From NCBI RefSeq assembly GCF_048564905.1, contig NC_133005.1:136501-200500 (forward strand): 64,000 nt of DNA. Direction: 5' to 3'. The notes beneath the pieces were generated by a model. The model was not told where the DNA came from. It saw nothing but the letters and a program-made list of their open reading frames with translations, and searched no databases. Shown piece after piece: positions 46,800 to 59,839 of this stretch; within the stretch, counting starts at the first letter, position 1, and the number at the start of each line of letters is the position of its first letter. This stretch comes from Vicugna pacos (Eukaryota > Chordata > Mammalia > Artiodactyla > Camelidae). The translations under genes were made by a program, and so were the position numbers.

Positions 46800-48385
46800 G
46801 GCTAGAGTGGACCAAGTCTCCTTCCTCCAGGTCCGATAAGGCTCTAGTCACATACCTTTCCTTGGAGGGCAGGCCTCCATTGTGGCGAGTGCTCTAGGTG
46901 CATTTCAGGTTACTTTTCCCCTCCCTTTGTCAGAAACGCAAGAATATTTTCCTCTACTCTTCCCCATGAGAACCTGGTGGTGCAGCATGGCAGTGCCCCA
47001 CTGACAGTGGAGGACAGGGAGAATGTGAACAGATGAAGTAGTGGTAGTAGAAAGGTGGAACATTTATAACTTCAGTGGCTCAGGAAGAACACAGAACACA
47101 GTGCTTTCACACAGATAGGATGGTAAGGACCCATGAAGCGTGACAGTTCTCTCTCATTTCTATGGTTGATGGGTAACAACTATTTTTTAATGTTTAAACT
47201 TTCATTAATGACTTGATTTTTTAAGTTATCAAATAATTATCTTTTATTTTTCTTTTATGGAAGTAGATTATTTATCTTTTTATGGATTTTTAAAAATAGC
47301 TTTCTTGAGGTATAATTGTGTGTAAATATCTTAATCTCATGAATAAAGACAATTTCATTGCTTCCTTCCCAGTCTGCATACCTCATACCTTTATTTCTTA
47401 CTCTTGCCTGATTGCACTGTCCGGGATTGCCAGTGGCTCTTGAGGTGGCCCTTCAGCACGTCATTCCTCCCAGCTTCATCCCCCATGCCCCACACGCACA
47501 TTACAGGCAATGAATGTTAAACTACTGAACAAGAATGAAGTTTCCTAATGGTAACTTTACTTTCTGTATAAATATTGCTTATCTTTATAATCAGAAAAAG
47601 CAACAACATCGCTTCTTAAAAAAAAAGACTAAACTAAAAACAATTGCTAGAAGTTATAAAACATGTTAAATAATTAATAATAGTCCAAGAAGCTTATGCT
47701 GGCAGTGTGGTCACACAGGAAACATAAATCTCACAGGAAGGAGCTCTTATCCCTGAGGTGCCTTCAGGAATTGCAGCGAGATTATTCAATACTGAGCATT
47801 TGGGGGTTTCATTCCCTTCTCTCCGGGCCAGTATAGGTCTCTGAGAGTAGGGGGAGATAGAACTTTCAAAAGAATTGAATTGGAAGTAGCCTCAGCCCTG
47901 GAGGTCAGAATTACTGGGGCACAGTGCATCTTGCATCTCACATAAAGTCAGTGTGAAGAAATGGCCTTTGCTAGCATCTGCTTTAGTTTTGAGAGAGTTT
48001 AGGATAAATTGAAAATAGCATTCCAACTGAGAATTGAGAGTGTATATGGTATTCATTGGCCCTTCTATGTCACTCTTAACTCCTGAAGAAGAATGTTCTG
48101 CTTTTGTTGCCTGGTCAAACAAAATACTTGTGTTTTTGTCCTCTTTTGATCACATGAGACCACTTTGTGCCACGTTGGACCTTTTTTCCTCTATCCTCAG
48201 AGCTGTATCCAAAAACAAGTGGTACTTGTTTTAGACGTCCCCCTTCTCAAGCTTAGTTCCCTGGTTTTGTACACACAGCACCTCCTCCAGGAGCTGTAGA
48301 GACATCTTTAATTTAGGGCTCTGACTTCTGAGTTCTTGAGATGGCCATGCAGACTGGTGATGCAGACACATTTTTCACAGAATTA
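46800..48385. other. Mixed DNA with an L1 scrap, no gene
   Basis: About 47325-47450 looks like a reversed L1M piece (CTTTATTTCTTACTCTTGCC, then TGATTGCACTG). The remainder shows nothing I can support. Confidence 0.45.
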
Positions 48386-48389
48386 ACTA

Positions 48390-48530
48390 ATTAGCCCATC
48401 AACCACTTCTTGAGTGTCTAGAATGTTACTGAAGATTCAAAAATGACAAAGTTACAGTTCCTGTCCTCAAATGCTTGTGGTCTAACCTGGGGAGATGTGT
48501 CCAAGAAAAACCAGAAAGTAAGCACTGATT
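48390..48530 (-). mobile_element. LINE-2 3' end, antisense
   Basis: CACTTCTTGAGTGTCTAGAA, then AAAAATGACAAAGTTACAG and CTGTCCTCAAATGCTTGTGG are a diverged reversed L2 terminus. Confidence 0.6.
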
Positions 48531-49011
48531 TGGGCTTGCTTAGCCAAAACATAGGGGGAAGTGGGTAATACAGTAGAAGCTTTCAGCTATTTCCTGAAAA
48601 GTTTTTTATTGCTTTGTAAAAAAGTGAAGATTCTTTTTCTATTATGTAATTTACTTCTGTAGACCTCACAGACTGCCTGGGTGTCAGTACACACTTGTCA
48701 ATGGTGAATTGTACAGTCTTACAGTACTACAGATTTACCACAGTAGCTGTGACTCAAAAATTAAATTAAATGTTAATTGGTTCAAATGTAATAGAGGAGA
48801 AATTCATCCACTTTGGTTCTTGTACTTCTGTAGGGTTATCTCAAACTCACTGCACTAATGGACACACCAGAAATGGACATGTGTTTCTGATCAAAGCTGT
48901 TTGCTCTGGGAGCTCTGCTGACTTTCACGGAAGATTTGAAATTAGTGACTGTTGGTATGGATTAATACGGATTTCAGTCTGCTCACCTGTGTGCTAGAGA
49001 GATCTTACTAA

Positions 49012-49038
49012 CGTGTGTGTGTGTGTGTGCGCGCGCAC
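49012..49038. repeat. (TG)n(CG)n alternating purine-pyrimidine tract
   Basis: A TG run passes directly into CGCGCGCAC. Such tracts can adopt Z-DNA. Confidence 0.85.
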
Positions 49039-49367
49039 ATTTATATAAAGAAAATAAGCTGCTTGGGTGCCATTCACATGTTTATTTGGGAGAATGCGGT
49101 GGGTAGCACATTTCAACACTGGTATTTAAATAGAGTCTCCGTTTATCAGGGAGCATCCTGACGGAAGTTCATTTTAGCTATCTCTAATTCAGATTGCGCC
49201 ATTTAAAATATTCTCAATCATATATTTGGGAGACAGAAGCTTGGGTGTCATCCTTGGTGGGTTTTACTTAACAGTGAAGTCTTTAACTTTTCAGTGTTAT
49301 TTCCAGGGGAGGCCCATCACTTAAGTCCATTACCTCAGTACCAGTCACAAGGCCACTGCTGTCCTTT

Positions 49368-49390
49368 AAAAAAAAAGAGAGAGAGAGAGA
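49368..49390. repeat. Poly(A) plus (GA)n tract
   Basis: Nine A residues followed by GAGAGAGAGAGAGA. Confidence 0.85.
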
Positions 49391-50119
49391 TTGTTTTTCC
49401 CCTTTATCAAAGTAGAATTTTCAAAAAATTAAATGTGACTCATTAAAATTTGAAATGAAACCATGATAAGGACTTTATTCAATTTACTTATTAATGAAGC
49501 AGCCAGGAAGGGAACAAAGGTAGTTCAGAGAGCATTTTGAGGATCTGGGTTTCTATACACATTTTGAATGAATGTCAAAATAAGAATGCTGTATTAGGTT
49601 TTAAAAGCCTGGTTAATATCTGACAGGGCAATGAATTATAATCTTTGGTATTATCTTTCCTATCAGACAGAAATTATTCATAGCCCTACTGGATGAAAAT
49701 CTATAAGTTAACACAATAATTTCACTGAATCTAGGCCTTTTAATCAATGGTAAACAATGAGTTTTACAAAGTACAATTTTTTTACATAATTAATCCTTGG
49801 GAGGCCCTTAAACATCATCCTCATATAACATTGAAAGGCTATGCCACCTGTGTTTTTGCCTTACTTCCATTTTTTAAATAATATTTCTTAACATCCTGTA
49901 TCTAAAATTTTGAAATACATGTTTTAAAACATTAACTTTTAGATTCAGATTATAGTAAACTCATTTCATTTGCAAGTAACTAATGGAAATGTTGCCAGAC
50001 ACCTCCCCCCCAAAAAAAACCCTCTAGATTTTAATCAATGGGAGCAATGTAGCATCATCTTACAGACCTATTATGGCACAGATTAGAAGAGAAAAAGATG
50101 TTTATCCTATGTGAGGGCT

Positions 50120-50262
50120 TTTTATGGATTGAACATGAACTCCTTGAAGACAGGCTCTGAAGTTAATTTTTATCCTTCAATATCGAATCCCCAGCCCCTA
50201 ATTCAGAATAAGGTGGCCTTAAAAGAATTAACTCGCTGAGTGACAGTGACTAAATAAATGAG
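50120..50262 (+). mobile_element. LINE-2 3' end, sense
   Basis: GAACTCCTTGAAGACAGGC, then TATCGAATCCCCAGCCCC and an AATTCAGAATAAGGTGG-like end follow the L2 terminus. Diverged. Confidence 0.5.
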
Positions 50263-50391
50263 TAATAATATGTCAAAACTGAAAACTCAAGCTGTCTAAC
50301 AGAAATTCTTTTATGTTGTGTGTTTAACCAGGTGAACAACAGTTGTGTGCTGGCCCCAGGATACTAATTAGACCTGCTGCCTGACTCTCAG

Positions 50392-50482
50392 AACATAAGG
50401 CCCAGCACCTGCAGAAACCTGCCCATGTCCTCCGGGCGTGGGGACAACATGTCTTCACCCGAGGACGCCACAGCAGAGTCTG
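50392..50482 (+). CDS. Candidate coding exon A of unrecognised gene
   Basis: An acceptor (CTGCCTGACTCTCAG, with an upstream TACTAAT branch-like motif at about 50362) and a donor (G/GTAGGC at 50483) bound an open block. It reads through MSSGRGDNMSSPEDATAES and ends with one extra base (phase 1). An ATG at 50425 would give a start if this is the first coding exon; a second acceptor at 50414 is possible. The phase agrees with candidate exon B at 59715. The peptide is serine- and acid-rich. I cannot name the family, and the block could be chance in a locally GC-richer spot. Confidence 0.4.
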
Positions 50483-50839
50483 GTAGGCTCGTGTGCACTG
50501 CGCGCTGGGAAGGTGTGGGGGCAGGCGGGGCCGGAGTGGCCCTTGTCAGACTGAAAATGTGTGTTGAGCCACCTGTAGGTCTGTTACCTGCACACTGGGA
50601 GTCACTGTGTCCATGGTGGGGCCCAAAGTTCCATGTCTCTGAGAAGCCACCACGCCTAGCGGCAAGAGTTATATTCTTGTGTTTTATTTCACTCTGATGA
50701 AATAATGGTTTTTTTTTTCTGATAGTAGGTGTGATCTATGTTTATTGAGGAAATACTTATGTCCTTTGGAAAGTACATAAAAGCACAAAAGCACAGAGAA
50801 GGATCTGGGCGCGGTGTTAACGCAGTGGTTTAATTAGAT

Positions 50840-50866
50840 GACACTGCCCCCAGCGGCCCGTGCTGC
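50840..50866 (-). promoter_or_regulatory. Weak CTCF-like motif
   Basis: The reverse strand reads GGGCCGCTGGGGGCAGTGTC, which resembles the CCGCnnGGnGGCAG form of the CTCF core. Confidence 0.35.
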
Positions 50867-50899
50867 CATGGTCTGGCCTCAGACACGAGCAGCTTTGCC

Positions 50900-53370
50900 C
50901 TCGGCTTTCACCCTTCCTTTTATACCTTTTCTCGTCCCTTCTGTGTTCAGCTCAGCTCCTGCTCCTCTCCTCCCCTGCCGCTGTGTGATCAGTGTTGCTC
51001 CCTCCCACTAGAGGTTTAAGCCAGAGTTCTACACAGAGCATTTCCTGCCCGGCTGCTTCTCTAGCCTTGCAGGTCCGACTCCAGAAGTACTTCTGGCCCT
51101 GTTTACATTCTGAAAGCCTGAAGGAAGCCTTCTTTCTCATTATGATAGTACTTATTCATAGCACGTATGTTGTCTCCAGTTTTTTTTTCTTTAATTATAG
51201 ATACTATATTGACAGCATGTTAATATTTATAGATTTTATTCTTTGATTGACTTCTTTCTTTAGAATAAATTCTCCAGATTGGGATCCCTGAGCTAATGGA
51301 TCTGAATTTTGTATTACTTTTACTACTTACTGCTATATTATTTTTAGAAGAAATTAAGCACATTACCAGCAATATACCAGTTGTACTGTAACCTCACCAT
51401 GTTTGGTGTCATCACAGCGAAAAGAAATGTGGTTGACTTAGTTGCTGGGAAATGATGCCTTGTGCTTTCTTTAATTCCTGTGATTCCTGTCCAGGATTAT
51501 TTATTTACTTTTGTGTAACATGATTTAAAAAAAAATCTGCTTCATACTTTTTCCTTTTTGAACTAACTGTGCACTGACAGTTCTATTAAGTTAATAATCT
51601 TCTAAATTTCTATTCAAGAATCTGATGAAATTATAAATTTTGCTGGAATCTTTCAAAATGTAATTTTGACTCAACTTCATTCCTGAGTTGTATCCTAAAC
51701 ACTCCATGACTTTGTTTTAGCTTCAGTGAAAAGGAAAAAGACAGCATCCAAAAAAATGGCCTTCAATTATAGGACAGTTAATAAATTAAGACTTATCCAA
51801 AAAGTGGAATTCTAAGGAGTCTCCCAAAAAGTCTCCTCTCATTGCAGCCAATTCATCTCTGACTGTATTCACCATTGACTTCTGTCCTGGATTTTCAGAG
51901 ACTGTCCTAAATTCCCCAAATTTCGATCCTACTGCCCTTTCAAAGACTTTCAAACCTGATGAAGCTCTACTGAATCAAAGCAGTCTGTGAGGTTTAGCAC
52001 GATTCGTTGCAAGTAGTAACTGAAGAGCTGAGGTTGTGGGTCACACATGTGTAAGTTACATCAGAAGGAAAGTTATTAATTTAATAATATCACTTTTTTA
52101 AGATGTCTGTCTGACAGAAAAAGTTATAGTTTCAGTGCCCTGTAGAACACTAATCAGTTTTGTTTCTAATTTAGCAAACTTATTTCAAAATGCCTTTCCT
52201 AATGGACAAAGATAACATGTTCCTCGAAATGGTCTTTTCAGCCAGCTTTTATCCTCTCGCTATTCCTTGATTATTTAATGAGTTGAACAAATTATTTGAG
52301 ACAGGTTCTTTCTATATTTATTTCTATGAGTTTTCCTCTGATATAAAGTAGCTAAATGAATTGACACTTAAAACAGAGTGATTTTTTTTAAGCGTGCATG
52401 ATTTTAGCCTTCAGAAAAAAAAATTGTCTCTTGTCTACAGTGCTTTTGAGAATTTTGTCAGATTTCAAGCTTTCAAAATTTGACTTGAGTAAATGAAGAG
52501 CCCTCAAGTTGAAGACCTTGTACTTTTTAAATAACCTGCCTTCTCTAAAGGAATGCACAGCTGTGAAGGATTTTTTTTTTTTGACTAAAACAGAAACCTG
52601 CTAGATTTACTGGCCTGGTTTTTTTTTTTTTTTGCCTATGCCAGACAGCTTCCTCTCTATTAATTTAAAGAATAAAATGATACTTCTTGTCATAATATAG
52701 CACATCTTATTGTCTAGTTAGATTTTAAATGAAATAATCTAGCAGTCCCTCAAGAGGTCCCCTTATATAATTCTTTTCAAAGTTATACAGGTTTGTATTG
52801 ACAATTATGATTTCACCCTGAGTGTCACAGGCCGTTAACAAGCTAAACCAGAGTCTCACTCCTGCACTCCTCTATAAAGAGGATTTATTTCTACTCCCCT
52901 ATTTATTTACTTATTCAATCATTTGTTTGTATCAATATGGACTCATGTATATATATTTTATACTTTATATTTTAAACTAGTTGTTATGTTAGTTACTTTG
53001 TTTTTCAAATTTTTCTAGTCCTGGCCCATGGGAGCTCTTTCAGGTTGACTCTTGTGTCCCTTTGACATACTCCATTCTTTTGTTTTTTGAGCACTTTATT
53101 ACTTCATTGCATTACAAGATGCTCCAGGCTTATCTTGCATTGCCCCTGCCTCAGTCCTAGATTCAGCCGTTTCTCCAAAGAACTTTGTTTCCTCTTATTG
53201 GATAATAGTATTGAGAAACCAAGAGCTGAGCGCTGGGCGTGTTTGCTGCTGATGCAGTATCATTGCTTCTAGGCTCTGGCTATTTATTTTTAATAAGTTA
53301 AAAATAATCACATGGTTTAATGGAGTAAATATTTCTTGAAAAGTGTAAATGAAGAAAATAAATTCTGGAA
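50900..53370. other. AT-rich non-coding DNA between candidate exons
   Basis: No recognised repeat or open frame. Several T-tracts occur (about 52568-52583 and 52619-52634). It would be intronic if candidate exons A and B belong together. Confidence 0.4.
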
Positions 53371-53379
53371 ACTCAGACA

Positions 53380-53545
53380 GTGGTAACCAACTCATTAAAT
53401 GCTGACCCTGTGTCAGGTGCTGTGCTGAGTGCTTCACATGTATCTGGCTTAGTCATTGTGACATCCTTGTGGCATAGGTACTGTCAGTACTGCTCTTCTG
53501 TAGATGAGGAAAGTGAGGCATAGAGAGAGCAGGGAAGTTGACCCT
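53380..53545 (-). repeat. MIR SINE, antisense
   Basis: CCCTGTGTCAGGTGCTGTGC, then GGCATAGGTACTGTC, GTAGATGAGGAAAGTGAGGC and ATAGAGAGAGCAGGGAAG give a reversed MIR. Confidence 0.88.
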
Positions 53546-53569
53546 GGTCCCACCACATAACAGAACTGG

Positions 53570-53755
53570 GATCAAAGCAGACACAACAAGGAGGCCACCT
53601 GTAAACCAAGGAGATGCCTCAGAAGAAACCAGACTTGCTGGCACCTTGATTTTGGACTTGCAGCCTCAGAACTGTGAGAAAATAAATTTCTATGGTTTAA
53701 GCCACTCAGTCTGTGGTATTTTGTTATGACTGCCCTAACAGACTCATACAGTAGT
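53570..53755 (+). mobile_element. MaLR LTR fragment (MST/MLT1 type)
   Basis: The 3' half of a MaLR LTR in sense: CAGAAGAAACCAGACTTGC, CTTGATTTTGGACTTGCAGC, CTCAGAACTGTGAGAAAAT and GTATTTTGTTATGACTGCCC. No internal region follows. An old fossil fragment, broken. Confidence 0.78.
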
Positions 53756-53764
53756 GTTTACCTC

Positions 53765-56760
53765 ATAGAATGAAGTGAGAAGTGTATCCGTCTCTTCAAT
53801 TGTTTTGAAAGTTGGTGTAAAATTGGTGCTTTTCCTTAAATATTTTGAATTTGCCAGTGAAGCTATTTGGGCCAGGTGTTTTTCTTTGTGGGAGGATTTT
53901 TAAATTATAAATTCAATTTCTTTACTAGCTATAGGTCTATTCAGATCATTTGTTTCTTCTTGGCTGAGCTATGGTAGATTGTGCCTTCAAATTATTTGTT
54001 CGTTTCATCTAAGTTGTCAAACTTACTGACATAGTTATTCATAATATTCCTTTAATATCCTTTAAATTTCTGTTGAAATATTATGAAGTCCTCTCTTTCA
54101 TTCCTGAGATTATTGGTTTGTTTCTTCTCTCTTTTATTTTTCAATTTACCTGTCAAGATATTTACCAATTTTATTGATCTTCTCAATGAACCAGATGTTG
54201 GTTCCATTTTGTTTTTCTCCTTATTTAATTGATTTCTATTCTTACCACTCTATCTGTTATTCTGCTTCTTTGAATTTAATTTTTTTTCTTTTTCTGATTT
54301 CTTAAGGTAGAAGTTTAAATCATGGATTTTAGGTCTTTCTGGTTTTTGTTTTCTGTTTTTTGTTTTCATAGACATATCCAGTATTGTACATTTTCAAAAA
54401 ACATTACTTTGGCTCCCTCTATAAAATTTTAATATGCTGTTTAATTCACCTTCGTGAAGTTTAAGATATTTTCTAGATTCCCTGCAACTTCGTCTTTGAC
54501 TCATTGGTTAAATAGAAGTTTGTTGTTTAGTTTCCAAATATTTGGAAATTTCCTATATATCTTATTATTACTGATTTCTAATTTAATTCCATTTGATTTG
54601 AGGATATTTGTGACATATTTTATAATTTTTATGATAAACTGTGTATGACTTAATAGATTGTAAATTTGTTAAAAATTATCTTATAACCCAGAGTATGATC
54701 TTTGAGAATATTCCATGGACACTTGAATGGGTAGTCTGTTGTTTCAGGGTGAAGTGTTCTAAACGGTTAAATTAGGAAAATGTGAATTATGGTGTGTTTC
54801 AAATCTTGCATGTCCTTACTGATATTTTTTTCTATATGTTACATCAATTGCTAAAGAGAATTTTTGGCTGTCTGTCATTCTCCTTTCAATTCTATTGGTT
54901 TTTACTTCATGTAATTTGAAGTTTCACTATTGTATAAATGTTTTGAATTATTATGTTTCTAATAAATTTGCCTCTTTATCATTATGTAATGTCCCTCTTT
55001 ATCCCTGGTAACATTCTTTGTTCTGAAGTCACTTTGATACTAATCTAGCCATTCAAACTTTCTCTTACTAGTGTTAACGTGGTATCTGTCTCCCATTTTT
55101 TCCCTTTTAGAGTTTGCTGAATCTCTGTTCAGTCTGCCCCCTTACCCGCCCCCATGCTTTATTTTGGATAATTTCTATTGCTATATGTTGGCATACACTT
55201 ACCTTTTTTTCTCTACTGTCTTATCTGTTATTAATTACATTCAGTTCACATATTGTTCATTTCATTCCTTGAAGTTCCATTTGGGTCTCATTTTTATACT
55301 TTGTATTTCTCTTTTCATTATATGATGTTTTCTTTACTTCCTTGAGCACCTTTATAAAATTTATAATAGCTTATAAAAGGTTTTTCTTTACAAATATCAC
55401 CATCTGTTATTTCTAACTGTATTTCTGTTGATTGACTTACCTGGTTATGGGCCATATTTTCCTGCTTCTTTGCATGCCTGCTAAGTGTTGACTAAATGCT
55501 GGCCATTATGAATTATACAATTTGGGGTTCTGGGTTTTTTGTATTCCTGTAAAAAAAATACGAAGTATTTTCTGCCTGCAGTTATGTTACTTGAAGTTTA
55601 GGTAAGTTGATCCTGTTTGAAACTTGCTGTTAAACGTTTTGTAGGTGTCCAGAGTTGCCTCTGTTCTGAGGATAGCTTCGTTTTACTGCTGAGAGGTGTC
55701 TTTTCTGTGCACTCGTCCCAGTGCCCTGTGTATTACAAGGTCCCCTTATTCTGGCTGCTTGAACACACTGTTCCTAGCCCTTGCTGGTCTCCAGGAGTTG
55801 TCTGGCCTGGTGATTCTGCCTGAGTGTCAGGGACTGCCCTCTACATACAAGCAGATCCATATTCTCTGAAGGACCTGGGAAGATTTCTTCGCTGATGTTC
55901 GGACGTCTCTTATTCTGCACAGCTCCCTCCTCTCTGACACTCTGCCTCACAGATTCTACCTGCCCTGGCCTTCTGAAGTTCGACTTCTTTCCTCTCAGCT
56001 CAGTGAGTTCCTGAGGCTCTGAGGTTCCTCTCCCTGAGCTGTAGCCTGGAGACACCTGGAAGCCTTAATCTGGGGCGGTCATAGGGCTTGTCTAACTTGT
56101 GTCCCCTCTCCCAGAGGTCGCAGTCTGGAAGCTACTGTCTCGTGTGTTTGGTCCTGTTTTCTGCTTGTGCTGAGCCCTGCGCAGCGGCTCCCTCGTGGGC
56201 AGAAGGGAGAGTCAGCGGTGGGCCGTTCTAATGTCATCCTCGTGTCAGGTGACGATGGGCGTTTTCTCATGCATTTACTGGCCTGTAACTTTTCTTCTGC
56301 TGTGAGTTGCTTGTTTATGATCCCTGTAGACCCTCTTTTTTTCCTTGTAATTTGCCTCCCTAGCATTTGAAGAGCCTTCTTGGTTTGCAGAGCTCCCTGT
56401 CCTCTAAGTCTTGGTATGAGGAAGTAGTGGCCGTGGTGACCAAGGTCGAGGGCTCTGGGGGGATAGCATTCCGTGTCAGGAGTGTTAGATGTGGCCCCAC
56501 AGCATTCAAGGGCCATGTCTTACTGCTCAGCTTTTTTGGTGGTTAAAGGAGTTTCCCAGAGCACATGTGGTAAAGTTTCTTTATTCTCAAATCAGCAACA
56601 GTTGGTTGCTGTTACTTGGCAACTAAGAAGATCAGCTAGTTTAATATATTTTACTCACTTTTTTTTTGCCTATTGGCTTTTTTGTCTTCCTAATGAATTT
56701 TAAGAATTCTTTGTATATCCTTGATATGTTCTGTTATCAGTTGTATCATTTCTCCCTGGT
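53765..56760 (-). mobile_element. Ancient L1M, antisense
   Basis: Reversed L1 ORF2 with TTTGCCAGTGAAGCTATTTGG, GATCTTCTCAATGAACCAGA and TTTCTTAAGGTAGAAGTTTA blocks and an ATATTTGGAAATTTCC region. It continues to a 5'-type GC-richer part at about 55620-56500. The last piece, 56640-56760, is a 3' L1 region (TTTGTATATCCTTGATATG) that probably starts the next element. Confidence 0.68.
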
Positions 56761-56799
56761 AGTTGCGCATTTTTTTGTTGATAGTATCTTTTAATTGGA

Positions 56800-59060
56800 C
56801 ATTCAGACTTAATCAATATCATCTTCTATAAATTGTGCTTTCATAATTCCAAAATCTGTCCCTACCCTGAGATAATAAAAATATGCTCTTTTACTTTGCA
56901 TATTTTGGTTTTTTATTTTTATTTTATTTTTTTTAACTTTTTTTATTGAGTTATACTTACTTTGCGTATTTTGATCTTTGATCTTACTGTGCTGTGATGA
57001 AGGGGTATGACCATTTCCTCCTGGGAGGAAAGCCGGCCGTCCCGAGCCCACTTACTTTGGTGCTCTCCCCACTCTGACCTGCGCTGCCATCATAGTCAAT
57101 TGGCAGGTGTGCTCATGTGTGCTTGAGATTGGTTTTGAAGCCCAGTTCTCTTTTATTGCTCTACTTTGCTGTCCTGACACCAATTCACACTGTTTCGATG
57201 ACTTTAACTTATAATGAGTATCGATATCTGATAGGGCAAATGCCCCCAATCTGCTTTCCTTTCCCAGAATTGTCTTTGCTGTTCTTTAGTTTGTCTACAC
57301 ACGTAGACAAGTGCATAGACACACATATGCCCACATTTCCTGCTTGAAATTTGATCGGATTTGCATTGAATCTAAGATAAATTTAAAAGATGTTTACCAC
57401 TATTATGATAGGAGTTTTTGCCAATATACATATACGTGCCTTATTTATTCTATTTTTTGTATCTTTCAATAAAATTTTGCAATTTCCACTATATAGTTTT
57501 GGTTCAATTGATGTCTAGTTACCTCATATTTTTATTTCTATTGTGAATGACATATTTTCTTTGTTGCGATATCTGAATGGTTATTGTTGGCATATGGAAT
57601 GTTTCTACTTTACTGATCTTGGTGTCAGCTCTTCTGTCAAGCTTTCTTATTATTTCTAATATCTGACCATAGAGTCTTTGATTTTTTATGTGGGCAGTAA
57701 CAGTATTTACAAATAACAGTTTATTTGCTTTTTTCCAATCCTTATGGCTTTTTTTTTCCCCCTTTCTTCTTTCTTTTCATTGCTTGGGACCTGTATCTTA
57801 TATAGTATTAAATAAGGATAGTGGTAGTAGGCATTCCTATGTTTTCTTTAAAACAATGAGAATATGTCCAAAGTTTTACCATTAAGGATAATGTTGGCCC
57901 AGTATTTTGATTAGGTAACCTTTTCTCTAAGTTAAAGAAATTTTCTTCTACTTCTACCTTGAAAGACTTGAATTTTTCAAATGATTTATATGTTCAGATG
58001 ATAATATAATTTCTGTCCTATCTTTTGTTAATGTTTGTTAATATGCCAATTTACATTCATAGATTTTTATGATTGTTTATGAAACTGAGTATACTTTGAA
58101 TTTTTGAGATAAATCTTAGTCTGTGCATTTTTTTCACTGCACCATTTGGTAATATTTTATTTAGGACTTTTGCATCTGTGTTCATTTTTGAGTTTGGCTT
58201 ACAATTTTTCTTACTTGTATTTTATGTGTTTTGTTTTCATGTCAGGATTTACCAGCCTTTTAATATGAATTAAGTATCTTTACTTTTTAAAAATTGTCTG
58301 TAACTGTTTGCATAAGAAAGAGATTTTTGTTCATTGAAAGTCTGATAAAATCTCACCTGAAAATCTGTTTTGGTCCAGGCACCTTTTTCCTTCTGAGTGT
58401 GAGACTTTTAATTATTGGTTTAACTTTTTGAGTGATTATTATACTATTCAGGCTTATACTTGAGTAAACTTTGATAATTTATAACTCTCTGTAAAAGTTT
58501 CTGTTTCATCAAATTTGTCCAAAGGTGCCCATAGGATTTGCTTATTAGTTCTTAAAATGATAGTTGGATTTGTGGTTGTGCCTGTTTTTCATTTTGATGT
58601 TATTGAGTAGTGAAAGATTTGTGTATTTTTAAGTATTTGATTTCAAAGAGTCAGTCTTTGATTTGTTGTTTATTCTATGATTTTAGCCTATTTTCTAGTT
58701 GCCATTTTTGTTTATGATTTCTTCTTTTCTATTTTTGGGGGGTTTCCTCAGTCATTCTTGGCCTTTATGATTGAATACAAAACTCAGTTTTGTCATTTTT
58801 TTCTGTCTTTTTTATAAATGTTTTTAAAACTACACATTTCCCCTTTAAGCACTACTTTCCGTACTTCACATTAGTTTTGATATATTGTCCTTTCATTGAT
58901 GTTTCTTAATGTGTACTTATAAAATTGATTTACTTGTTGTAATAGTTCATAATTTCTATTTGATTTCCTTTTGAAATGCGGTTTTTAGTTTCCAAAGTAC
59001 TTGTTTATATTTTTGCTATACTTTTTATTGTTGATTTTTTAATATGATATGTTATATAGA
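56800..59060 (-). mobile_element. Ancient L1M, antisense, second copy
   Basis: The order is again 3' to 5' of an L1 in reverse: GATGACTTTAACTTATAATG, then TTTGGTTCAATTGATG, TATAGTATTAAATAAGGATAG, GTCTGTGCATTTTTTTCAC and GATTTCAAAGAGTCAGTC. The same consensus order as the block at 53765-56760 shows it is a separate insertion. Confidence 0.68.
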
Positions 59061-59069
59061 TTTCTAAAT

Positions 59070-59714
59070 CATAGTATTTAAGGCTGCCATGACATAAGAA
59101 ACAGTATTCTCAGTGTTTAATTCTAAGATCAGAGAAAAATATCTCCCATAGCTTCTATATGAAAGACTCTGTGCAGTGAAATTAATAGAGTAATTAGCAA
59201 AAATCCTGTAATAAAACCAGCAGTGAGTTTCCTAGGGATGATTTGTGTTACATTCTTCAATAAAAACAACTTTCTATGTACATTAACATGTTGCTAGTTT
59301 GTTTATTAACAATACAAGATGTTAAAATGAGACTTACACTGTTCTTTATCCAAGAAGTAGACCCTGAAACCCAGAATTGAGTTCTGTAGATCCCAGTGCA
59401 TAGGTTCTGTAGGTGATATATATTTAGAATTCACCTGAAGAGTACGTTCTTGAATAATACTGAAGTAGGAACAAAGGGACTGCTCAAAAATCAGCTTCTG
59501 AGGATAACCCTAGAAGAAGGATGATGCTTGCTCCGTTACTTGTTTCACAGCAGGGAGAGATGTGATCAGCCTAGGAGGCAAAGACGAGAGGAGGCTAGAA
59601 CAGGAAGAGCGGGTGGCCGTCCCCGCGGTCAGCTCGGCTGTTCTTGCTGAGGCTCAGCCTTTCCTTCTCTGAAGGCCTTCGCGTTTGATCAGTTCTTCCC
59701 TTTTCTTTGTTCAG
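59070..59714. other. Unique DNA before candidate exon B
   Basis: No repeat recognised. A short CpG-containing stretch (about 59605-59640, CCGTCCCCGCGGTCAGCTCG) precedes the pyrimidine tract of the acceptor. Confidence 0.4.
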
Positions 59715-59836
59715 GAAAAGATCAGAAGGGAGAGGACTCTGATGTGAAAAACCTGGATCCGTCTTTGCTTTCATCAGATCAGGAAGACTTGCCTTCATCA
59801 AGTCAGGACATGACACCTAGATCAGTGAGCTCTGAG
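59715..59836 (+). CDS. Candidate coding exon B of unrecognised gene
   Basis: A strong acceptor (TTCCCTTTTCTTTGTTCAG) and donor (GAG/GTAAAG) flank 122 bp that are open in the frame set by candidate exon A (phase 1 in, phase 0 out). It reads KDQKGEDSDVKNLDPSLL, then a serine/acid-rich stretch SSDQEDLPSSSQDM and ends RSVSSE. The peptide looks like a disordered, phosphorylatable N-terminal region. I do not recognise the protein. It is the best host-exon candidate outside the TCOF1 copy. Confidence 0.55.
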
Positions 59837-59839
59837 GTA

